Positions 57,369 through 64,000 of a stretch of 64,000 nt of DNA are shown here, one piece after another. The notes beneath the pieces are model-generated. The model did no database searches and had not been told where the DNA came from. It saw nothing but the letters and a program-made list of their open reading frames with translations. How positions within the stretch are numbered: the stretch's first letter is position 1; each line of letters begins with the position of its first letter. The translations under genes and the position numbers were made by a program. Source of the stretch: VYFG01 sp022827325 (lineage in GTDB: Bacteria; Pseudomonadota; Gammaproteobacteria; Arenicellales; Poriferihabitantaceae). Where the stretch lies: assembly GCA_022827325.1 (NCBI GenBank), contig JAJDTE010000018.1, positions 1 to 64,000 on the forward strand, written 5' to 3'.

Positions 57369-58573
57369 CAGATGCCAAAAAAATTCGGGACAGCGCCGTA
57401 TGCGCCGGCACGGTATTTGGCATACAGGTTGTCGTCCCGTCGAACACCTCTCATATCACCCAGACGCCAGGCTTCACTGAAGCCATCGGTGTCTTTCTCG
57501 ATGAGCAGGACCTGGTCCTTCTGCAGGTCATTGAGAATCTCATGTGCATGGCAGGTGAAGATGATTTGTGCATTGTGCGGATTGCGATCTGGGTCGATAA
57601 ACAGATCAAGAATCGCCGTAATCATATCCGGATGCAGGTCCGCCTCCATTTCATCGATGATGACGACACCGCCATGTTCCAGTACCGGCAGAATCTTCTC
57701 CAGCAAGACGAATGCCGCCTGGGTGCCACTGGATTCATACCAGAACGGAAGTGCAAGCTGTCTCCTGCCCATACGGTGAACACCATGGGGAATGTTTCTC
57801 TTACCATTCTTTCCGGCTCCATTGCCCAGTACCGGCTGTGAATCAATGATGACTTCGTCCAAACCAAGGTCAAGACTGCTCAGGACTTCGGACATTTGCG
57901 TACGCAAGGCCGGTCGGTCAATGAAAAAATCGGCGGCCTCGAGTACATTTCTAGCTTCGAAATGGTACCGACCACTGTAGTTCACGTTTGAATGGAAACG
58001 CGAAAAGTAATCGACCAGTTCCTTTGCCAACGGCACGTTGTACTGTGCCGCTGTCGCGATCAATGACGCATTCGGCCGAACTTTCTTAGCCTCCCCGGCT
58101 GCAAAACCAAATTTCTGCTGGCGTATGTCATAGGCTGAACTCGGCTCGTGCCAGTCACGCCGGAAGATGAAGCTGAAATACTTGCTGGTTTTGAGATGCA
58201 GGGATTCATGCACCACCCGTTCCGGATTGACGACCAGCCAATAACGGTATTGATGGCCATTGACCTCGAATTCAATCTCAAACTCGCTGTCTTCCGAATC
58301 AGAGAAAAAGTGTGCCTGCACCGGGATGTCATCCCCCGGTTTTCCGGAGGTGAACGAATACGAGACAAACCAACCCAGGAATGCCAGCGGTTTCAGCACA
58401 TTGGTCTTGCCGGAAGCATTGGGGCCGATGGCCGCCAGGGCTTTCGACAGACGGACGCCACTCGGGCTCTGGAATACCAGATTCGAGACCGGCACCTGCC
58501 GATTGAGTTGAAATGAGACTTCCGTTTCTTCCGCAAACGAGAAAAAATTCTTGAATCGGTATCTATGGAGCAT
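57368..58573 (-). CDS. AAA family ATPase of an AbiL/RloA-like defence pair
   Basis: The 401-residue protein begins MLHRYRFKNFFSFAEETEVSF and has Walker A IGPNASGKTNVLK (about residues 48-60). There is a long insertion with beta strands, a signature-like ESSGTQAAFVLLEKIL, and Walker B GGVVIIDEMEADLHPDM (about residue 300) followed by IFTCHAHEIL (H-switch). This is the ATPase type found with OLD/RloB nucleases (AAA_15-like). It should sense infection and license the downstream RloB-like protein. The upstream 60 bp are strongly AT-rich and likely hold the promoter. Confidence 0.83.
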   Translation of the reverse strand: MLHRYRFKNFFSFAEETEVSFQLNRQVPVSNLVFQSPSGVRLSKALAAIGPNASGKTNVLKPLAFLGWFVSYSFTSGKPGDDIPVQAHFFSDSEDSEFEIEFEVNGHQYRYWLVVNPERVVHESLHLKTSKYFSFIFRRDWHEPSSAYDIRQQKFGFAAGEAKKVRPNASLIATAAQYNVPLAKELVDYFSRFHSNVNYSGRYHFEARNVLEAADFFIDRPALRTQMSEVLSSLDLGLDEVIIDSQPVLGNGAGKNGKRNIPHGVHRMGRRQLALPFWYESSGTQAAFVLLEKILPVLEHGGVVIIDEMEADLHPDMITAILDLFIDPDRNPHNAQIIFTCHAHEILNDLQKDQVLLIEKDTDGFSEAWRLGDMRGVRRDDNLYAKYRAGAYGAVPNFFGI

Positions 58574-59047
58574 GATGCCACCAATGTAGTTATAAATTGA
58601 TTTTCAACAATATTTTGTTAATTATGGGTTATTTTCACAAAAAAACAAGTCTTTCTGAGGAGATTAACCTTATAAAGCCGATGCTTACCGGAGGTCGCTC
58701 AGGACATGGCTTCGATCAGGTGCTCATTTGGTTACTCATCCTTCCTTGAGTGATGCTCACGACGAAGACAAACGGATTGGATTTGTAAAGAACCGCAAGT
58801 GGCAGTTACGCAAGGCGGCATGCATAACCGTTCACGGAGCGGATACCTTCAACCCGGTTCAGATGTCCTGGAAACGCGAAAGGATAAAAAAATTGTGGCC
58901 ACAAAAGGCAGGGCAGCCACTTTCAATACCGAGGACCCTCAAACAGTACCGGTCCGATATGACGCCCGTATGAAAACCAGCCCACCCCGGCTCTTGTCCA
59001 CTGGTGCCGGACGGGAAAACGCCAGGCCATATCCATGCCCGGGGGGC
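58574..59047. other. Gene-free region upstream of the defence pair
   Basis: No gene is recognised in 474 bp between the ATPase start and the stop of the ProC-like gene, both on minus. The first 110 bp (58574-58680) are AT-rich and probably hold the promoter of the defence pair. The rest has moderate GC, with short open frames on plus that look unlike any family I know. Confidence 0.45.
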
Positions 59048-59824
59048 CTATACAGGGGCGCGTTCCCGAAGCCGCTTTGCAAGCTGATCGAGCCCCTGGT
59101 GCAGGGTTTCGTAGAAGCCCGATTGCCCGATATAGACCCGGAGCTGGTTGTTGAGCCCGCCTTCGGTGGACAGATCCTCCATGGCCTCTTGAAAGCGGCC
59201 GTTGCCGTCCTTCTCGAGGCTTTCCAGGTAACCGGTCAGCAGCGACGCCACGTAGCGTTCCGCATCCTGCCGGCTTCCGGTGAATCCGGACAACCAGTCC
59301 GCCACCACGTCAAGCTGCTTCATGGTGTGGGACAGGATGGCGGTAGCGGCAAAATGGGGCCCCATGGCGTCCTCGGTATTTACCGGGATCACCTCGTTTT
59401 CGTCCCCGAACAGCGCATGCAGCACCTCACCGTCCGGAAAGACAGGCAGCGGACAGCCCCCGGTTTCGATGAACGGGAGCGGCACCGTGACCACGGGGTC
59501 TGTCGCGGGCAGGACCAGGTTCCCGACCTCGGCAAGGCTGATATCCGCCATGACGGAAATGATCTTCTGGCCTTCGCGGAAATCGAGACCGGGCAGTTCC
59601 GACCGCGCAACGTCCGCAAGCAGGCAAAGGAACACGATTTCGCTCCGGTCGACCACGTCCTGGTTTTCCATGGCCGTGACCCCCGACAACTCGGAAAGGC
59701 GCCCTGAAATCTCGCGGTTCCGCCCGCTGATCCGGATGGCGCAGTCCGGCAACCTTCGATTCAGGGACCGCACCATGGGAGCGGCGATACGGCCGGTACC
59801 GAGAAAACCCACGGACAGGGACAT
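59048..59824 (-). CDS. NAD(P)-binding oxidoreductase, pyrroline-5-carboxylate reductase-like
   Basis: The 258-residue protein starts SVGFLGTGRIAAPMVRSLNRR, the Rossmann dinucleotide motif of the ProC/F420-oxidoreductase type. A SGRN(R) segment suits NADP(H). HFAATAILSHTMKQLDV and a helical C-terminal dimerisation region follow. The usual ProC signature near the C-terminus (PGGTT) is not seen, so true pyrroline-5-carboxylate reductase activity is doubtful. I start at ATG 59824. It is upstream of the gene-free defence leader and downstream of the cobalamin protein. Confidence 0.7.
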   Translation of the reverse strand: MSLSVGFLGTGRIAAPMVRSLNRRLPDCAIRISGRNREISGRLSELSGVTAMENQDVVDRSEIVFLCLLADVARSELPGLDFREGQKIISVMADISLAEVGNLVLPATDPVVTVPLPFIETGGCPLPVFPDGEVLHALFGDENEVIPVNTEDAMGPHFAATAILSHTMKQLDVVADWLSGFTGSRQDAERYVASLLTGYLESLEKDGNGRFQEAMEDLSTEGGLNNQLRVYIGQSGFYETLHQGLDQLAKRLRERAPV

Positions 59825-60099
59825 GTGGCAAGGGAGGAGTTTCAACAGGTTCGGAGACTAACCCAGCACAATTGCACAGACAACGGGAGCGCCATTCCCC
59901 GGGGCGGCGTGCCTGATTTTTCCGAGGCCGTCATGGATGAATCGTGGCGGAGCAACGGCAAGGTCTGCCAGACATTGCCACACCAACGGTACGGCCGGTC
60001 TGTGGCGCATAAAACCTCGGTGGTCGGAAAAACCCGGAGTCGGCGGATTACGGTCCTTCAGCGGTGATACCGGGCCGATAGATGGAAGATAACCCTGTC

Positions 60100-61875
60100 C
60101 TAAGGGCGGGACGCCTGTTCCCGGCCGGGTGCCAGTTCCATCAGTACCGGCAGCATGTCCTTGACACTCCTGCAGGGGATCGCGCCTTCCGTGGTCAGCC
60201 GGTCACCGACATCCACCGGCAGCGAATCCCCGGAATCCTCGGGAATTTCACTGAGCTGTCCCCCCATCATGACGGGAATCGCAAGGCCCCGCTCGGCAAG
60301 CTCGTCACGCAGCCGGCAGAAATAGGTCAGTGCCACGCCGTTGTAGGTGCTAAGGGCGATACCGGCGCAATCCCGGGATTCCGCCAGCCGGGCAAGGTCG
60401 CCCGGCTCCGCGGAAACGCCGCCGTCCACCACACGCACGCCGAGACCGTCAAGGACCCCCTCGATCAGCCGCTTGCCGTGCTCGTGGACATCGGTACTGG
60501 CCGTCAGCACGGTGAGGGCCTGCTCCCGGATGTGCGAACATGCCGACGCATCCATGCGGGACAGGTGCATCCCGACCTGGTGTTCGAGTTCGCGCACGGT
60601 ATCGGATCGCACAACGGGCCGGCGGCAGCGGGCTTCCCGGTCCACTTCTCCCGGTCCGAAAAGCTGCTCCAGCCTGCGCCCCCCGATGCGGCGGATCGCC
60701 AGCAGCATCTCGAACGCGTCCCCGGTGTCGAATCCCGCCGCCGCAAGACCCTCGATCGTATCGTGATGGAACCGCCTTGCGGCCTCCTCCATCCGCACCG
60801 CCAAGGAATCCACTCCGGCAAAATCGATGACATCAAGGTAGCCTTCCGCGAGTTCCGCCTGCCGGCGGGCGAAGCACTGGACGTCGATGATTTCGTCGAT
60901 TTCGGGGATGCGCTCGTTTTCCGTGACCGGCACGGGGTTGACGGCATGGCCGCTCGGCCGGGTCATCTGCCCTGCAATGTCCAGCATCAGGTAGCTGCCG
61001 AGGCCGGCGTAGTTCTCTTCGGGGGTGCCATCGTAGGCGGTGGTATTGCCGTAGATCATGCTGCCCGGGTTCGGACTCAGCCGGGCCAGGGCGCGCTGGA
61101 ATGCGAGTCGCAGGACCGGTGTCCTGCAATGATGGCCGAAGCAGTGGGTGATCGTGCCGCCGGCCAGCTTCTCCACGATATGACGTTCGATGAGTGCGGC
61201 GCCGAGGGCGCAGGACAGGTCCTCGAACACCGCGGCAAAGCCGTCGTCCAGATTCGAATGGACCATCACCGTCACCGGCTGGGCCGACATGAGGCCGATG
61301 GCTGCAAGGGTCGAGCGGGTGGCGGCAATGTCGTCCTGCCAGTCCGGCAGCCGGAAGGTGAAGTACTGGCCCAGGTTGCCGATGACCGTGCTGCCCGCCG
61401 CCAGGGCGGCACAGGTGTTCTCCAGTGCCGCCGGAAATCCCAGCATGAAATCGCCGAAATGGGTGGCGACGGGAGCGGCGTTGGCGACGTCCGCAAACGC
61501 CTCGGGACTGTCCAGGATGAGGCCCGTGCCCTGCAGCCGCTCCCCGCGCTCAGCGCGCGGAAACCCCATGGACCAGTCAAGGCAAAGGCCGAAACGGTCG
61601 ACCCGTCCGCCCCGCGCGGCCACCTGGTCGTGGATCCGGACGAACGCCCGCCTGCTCTTTTCCCGGTCACGGAAGCCCATGTGGGCATGCTGCATGATGC
61701 GTCCGCTTTCCATGCATTGCCGCTTGTACGTCATCTCGTCCGGGACCCGGTAATAGTCCAGGAACGCCGACCCTTCCACGCGCCAGTCCCTGGCCAGGGC
61801 AGCCCCTTCCGCCAGCACCTCGTCGCCGCCCGGCAGTTCCGGTTCCGGCAGGACGTCCCTTCGCTCCAGGCTCAT
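60100..61875 (-). CDS. Cobalamin-dependent mutase-like protein (TIM barrel plus B12-binding domain)
   Basis: In this 591-residue protein, residues about 465-590 form a cobalamin-binding domain: STDVHEHGKRL holds the D-x-H-x-x-G motif that supplies the axial histidine, followed by IALSTYNG and IPVMMGGQL. The rest (about 60-420) looks like an alpha/beta barrel with FGDFMLGFPAALENTCAALAAG and HCFGHHCRTPV, reminiscent of glutamate (methylaspartate) mutase E subunits. The glutamate-mutase assignment is tentative. In that enzyme the B12 domain is a separate small subunit; here it is fused at the C-terminus. It overlaps the ArgE-like gene by 4 nt. Confidence 0.6.
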   Translation of the reverse strand: MSLERRDVLPEPELPGGDEVLAEGAALARDWRVEGSAFLDYYRVPDEMTYKRQCMESGRIMQHAHMGFRDREKSRRAFVRIHDQVAARGGRVDRFGLCLDWSMGFPRAERGERLQGTGLILDSPEAFADVANAAPVATHFGDFMLGFPAALENTCAALAAGSTVIGNLGQYFTFRLPDWQDDIAATRSTLAAIGLMSAQPVTVMVHSNLDDGFAAVFEDLSCALGAALIERHIVEKLAGGTITHCFGHHCRTPVLRLAFQRALARLSPNPGSMIYGNTTAYDGTPEENYAGLGSYLMLDIAGQMTRPSGHAVNPVPVTENERIPEIDEIIDVQCFARRQAELAEGYLDVIDFAGVDSLAVRMEEAARRFHHDTIEGLAAAGFDTGDAFEMLLAIRRIGGRRLEQLFGPGEVDREARCRRPVVRSDTVRELEHQVGMHLSRMDASACSHIREQALTVLTASTDVHEHGKRLIEGVLDGLGVRVVDGGVSAEPGDLARLAESRDCAGIALSTYNGVALTYFCRLRDELAERGLAIPVMMGGQLSEIPEDSGDSLPVDVGDRLTTEGAIPCRSVKDMLPVLMELAPGREQASRP

Positions 61876-63032
61876 TGCGCGCTGATCTGGTCCAGCAGCT
61901 TGCCGAGAAACACGTCGCAGCGCGCCAGTTCGCTGCGGGCGACGAACTCGTCGGGCCTGTGGCCCTGGTCCATGGAGCCGGGCCCGCAGATCACGGTGGC
62001 CAGGCCGAGCCGCTGCTGGAACAGTCCGCCCTCGGTACCGAAAGCCAGCTTGATGAAGTCCTCGGTGTCCATCAGGTCCTGGACCCGCCTGACGACTTCC
62101 TCCTCGGGACGGGTGTCCAGTGCGGGATACCGGTTGGTGACCGTGATGTCGATGGCCGCATCCGGAAAATCCCCACGGTGAGGGGATACGATTTCGTCTG
62201 CAGCCTCCTCGATCCGTGACAGCAGCGCCTCCGGGTCGTCATGCTGGGTATTGCGGATCTCCAGGGCGAACCGGCATTCCCCGGGAATGATATTGAGGGC
62301 GGTTCCTCCCTGGATGGTGCCCACCTGGATGGTCGTCCAGGGGACGCTGTAGTGGTGGTCATGGGGGCTGCGGGTCCTGACGCTCTCCTGGATGTCCCGC
62401 AGTGCCTGGATCATCTCCGCGGCGAGATAGATGGCGTTCAGCCCCCGGTCCGGCAGCGCGGAGTGGGCCTCCACGCCGCGGCAGGTGCAGGTCGCGGCCA
62501 GCTTGCCCTTGTGGGCGATCCCGACCTGCATCTCCGTCGGCTCCCCGACGATGCAGAGATCCGGGCGATCCTTCACCGACTCCAGCATGTCGAGCATCCG
62601 CCGCACACCGATGCAGCCGACTTCCTCGTCGTAGGAAAAGGCAAGGTGCAGGGGGACTGCCAGGGAACGCCTGGCCGCACTGGGCACCAGGGCGAGGACA
62701 CAGGCCAGGAATCCTTTCATATCCGCGGTGCCGCGGCCGTAGAGACGCCCCGATTCCAGGGTCATCCGGAACGCATCCCGGGTCCAGTCCTGGCCGTCGA
62801 CGGGCACGACATCGGTATGCCCGGATAGCATCACGCCGCCGCTCCCGTCAGGGCCGATCCGCGCGTACAGGTTGGCCTTGTCGCCGTCGTCGTTGTGGAT
62901 CAGCACGGATTCGATGCCGTGCTCATGAAGGTAGTCCCTGACAAACCCGATCAGCGCCAGGTTGCTGTCCCGGCTCACGGTGGGAAATGCGATGAGCTGT
63001 TCCAGTATCTGCTCGCTCTTGGTCAGCATCAA
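61872..63032 (-). CDS. argE: Acetylornithine deacetylase-like M20 amidohydrolase
   Basis: The 386-residue metallopeptidase-fold enzyme has the M20 metal ligands in LSGHTDVVP (His, Asp), GRGTADMKG (Asp) and SYDEEVGCIGVR (Glu-Glu). A dimerisation domain (HKGKLAATCTCRGVEAHSALPDRGLNAI) and the C-terminal His in HRPDEFV are present. It matches ArgE, which removes acetyl from N-acetylornithine. Its coupling to a cobalamin protein rather than arginine genes suggests another N-acyl amino acid is possible. Confidence 0.85.
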   Translation of the reverse strand: MMLTKSEQILEQLIAFPTVSRDSNLALIGFVRDYLHEHGIESVLIHNDDGDKANLYARIGPDGSGGVMLSGHTDVVPVDGQDWTRDAFRMTLESGRLYGRGTADMKGFLACVLALVPSAARRSLAVPLHLAFSYDEEVGCIGVRRMLDMLESVKDRPDLCIVGEPTEMQVGIAHKGKLAATCTCRGVEAHSALPDRGLNAIYLAAEMIQALRDIQESVRTRSPHDHHYSVPWTTIQVGTIQGGTALNIIPGECRFALEIRNTQHDDPEALLSRIEEAADEIVSPHRGDFPDAAIDITVTNRYPALDTRPEEEVVRRVQDLMDTEDFIKLAFGTEGGLFQQRLGLATVICGPGSMDQGHRPDEFVARSELARCDVFLGKLLDQISAQ

Positions 63033-63127
63033 AATCCGGATGGTCGGGAGAGGTACCCGGGGATATTACGCCGATATCGAACCCAAGGTCGACAGGCGCG
63101 CGGTCATGCGATTGCGTGCCGGATCGC

Positions 63128-63133
63128 TATAAT
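63128..63133 (+). promoter_or_regulatory. -10 box upstream of the dehydrogenase
   Basis: A perfect TATAAT lies 28 nt before the ATG at 63162. No good -35 is seen at normal spacing. Confidence 0.4.
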
Positions 63134-63161
63134 GCCCGTTTTCCTCCAGCGAACACCATCC

Positions 63162-64000
63162 ATGTACCAGAACAGGCATCCCCGAATCGGGTTTATCGGC
63201 ATCGGGCTGATGGGCCGGCCCATGGTCCTGCGGCTTCTGCTCGCCAACTACGGGGTGCGGGTATGGAACCGCAGCCCGGACAAGGTTGCGGAAGTGGCCG
63301 CCGCAGGGGCGGTGCCCTGCGCCTCGCCCGCGGAACTGGCCCGGGAGTCGGATGTGATCCTCCTGTCCCTCGCCAATACCCGGGCCGTGGAGTCCGTGGC
63401 CGGGGACGATGACTTCCTCGCCGCGCTTGATCCAGGCAGCATCGTGGTGGATCTGTCGAGCATCTCCCCGGAAACCACCCGCACCCTGGCGTCAAGGGCT
63501 GCCGAAGCTTCCGGCGCCAGCTGGATCGACGCGCCGGTATCCGGCGGCGTTCCCGGTGCGGAGACGGGTGACCTGGTCATCATGGCGGGCGGAGACCCCG
63601 AGGCGCTGGAGCGCGCCAGGGAGGTGCTGGCGCCACTGTCGAAGCGTGTCACCCACATGGGTCCGAGCGGTGCCGGACAGACCGCAAAGCTGTGCAACCA
63701 GATCATCGTGGGCTGCAACGTCACCGCCATCGGGGAAGCCTTCCGGCTTGCCCGGGCCGCCGGCGTGGACGCCGCACTGCTGCCCGACGCACTGGCGGGG
63801 GGATTCGCGGATTCGCTGCCGTTCCGGATCTTCGGGCAGCGCATGGCCGACGGAGTGGAATCGCCGGTGTCCGCCAAGATCGAAACCATGCTGAAGGACC
63901 TTGATGGCGCCGATACCGCCGCAACCGGCCTTGGCCTTGACCTTGACCTGACACGGGCCGCGGCGGCGCTCCTCAGGGCGAGAACCGATCAGGGTGACGC
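63162..64000 (+). CDS. Beta-hydroxyacid dehydrogenase (3-hydroxyisobutyrate/tartronate-semialdehyde type), partial
   Basis: The first 279 codons lie in the window and the 3' end is cut off. The N-terminal motif IGFIGIGLMGRPMVLRLL binds NAD(P). DAPVSGGVPGAETGDLVIMAGG is the substrate-binding signature and GAGQTAKLCNQI holds the catalytic lysine (about residue 172). Members reduce or oxidise 3-hydroxyisobutyrate or 2-hydroxy-3-oxopropionate, or imines. NRSPDK after beta-2 suggests NADPH preference. It is divergent from the argE-like operon. Confidence 0.85.
   Translation, partial: MYQNRHPRIGFIGIGLMGRPMVLRLLLANYGVRVWNRSPDKVAEVAAAGAVPCASPAELARESDVILLSLANTRAVESVAGDDDFLAALDPGSIVVDLSSISPETTRTLASRAAEASGASWIDAPVSGGVPGAETGDLVIMAGGDPEALERAREVLAPLSKRVTHMGPSGAGQTAKLCNQIIVGCNVTAIGEAFRLARAAGVDAALLPDALAGGFADSLPFRIFGQRMADGVESPVSAKIETMLKDLDGADTAATGLGLDLDLTRAAAALLRARTDQGD

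Noticed and set aside
56859..58573. PARIS (AriA-AriB) assignment for the ATPase pair
   Set aside because: The small protein lacks the length expected for the DUF4435 AriB protein and looks closer to RloB; AbiL/Rlo-like is the better label.

Overview
The window comes from a high-GC bacterial chromosome (by eye well above 60% G+C). It is most likely a gammaproteobacterium. The strongest argument is gene order: pilG / tonB / yqgE(algH) / ruvX / pyrR / pyrB / pyrC' is the arrangement known from Pseudomonas and relatives, and the twitching (Chp) chemosensory genes sit beside it. A tkt-pgk-fba cluster is typical of Calvin-cycle gammaproteobacteria, but no RuBisCO gene is present here, so autotrophy is only a guess. 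Nearly every gene is intact and tightly packed, with many 1-13 nt overlaps.

Layout. 1-3.7 kb: end of a cation/proton antiporter operon with three consecutive MrpD/NuoN-type subunits. 3.8-8.0 kb: FAD amine oxidase-like gene, a gene-free stretch with three DnaA-box consensus sites, RDD, MFS and TerC membrane proteins. 8.3-11.0 kb: TPR protein and L,D-transpeptidase that share a C-terminal domain. 11.3-14.4 kb: PLD-helicase-DUF3427 protein. 14.5-18.9 kb: fba, pgk, tkt. 19-28.8 kb: twitching chemosensory operon pilG-(pilH relic)-pilI-pilJ-chpA-chpC plus an inositol monophosphatase. pilH is a decayed pseudogene next to a fragment of a large serine recombinase. 29-33.7 kb: tonB, yqgE, ruvX and the pyrimidine genes. 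33.8-41.6 kb: HtrA protease, cysE, DUF924, J-domain protein, agmatinase with an in-frame stop near its apparent start, a penicillin-binding transpeptidase, thyA and folA.

41.7-56.6 kb is an accessory-looking metabolic region. It has two TMADH/dimethylglycine-demethylase-type flavoenzymes, a DUF433-HigB-HigA toxin-antitoxin patch, a LysR regulator, a polyamine-type ABC importer (potABCD-like), and an HpaB-like flavin monooxygenase in one operon with the second TMADH-like enzyme. Divergent from that operon is an unusual protein that fuses a flavin reductase to a LysR-type effector-binding domain without a DNA-binding domain. I think this divergent locus is the best candidate for an undescribed system: a two-component monooxygenase whose reductase may be gated by a small molecule. 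56.8-58.6 kb is a lower-GC two-gene cassette (AAA ATPase plus RloB-like TOPRIM protein) resembling abortive-infection defence systems. 59-64 kb holds a ProC-like reductase, a single-chain cobalamin-dependent mutase-like protein coupled to an ArgE-like deacetylase, and the start of a beta-hydroxyacid dehydrogenase.

All calls rest on reading translations and motifs by eye; no searches were run.
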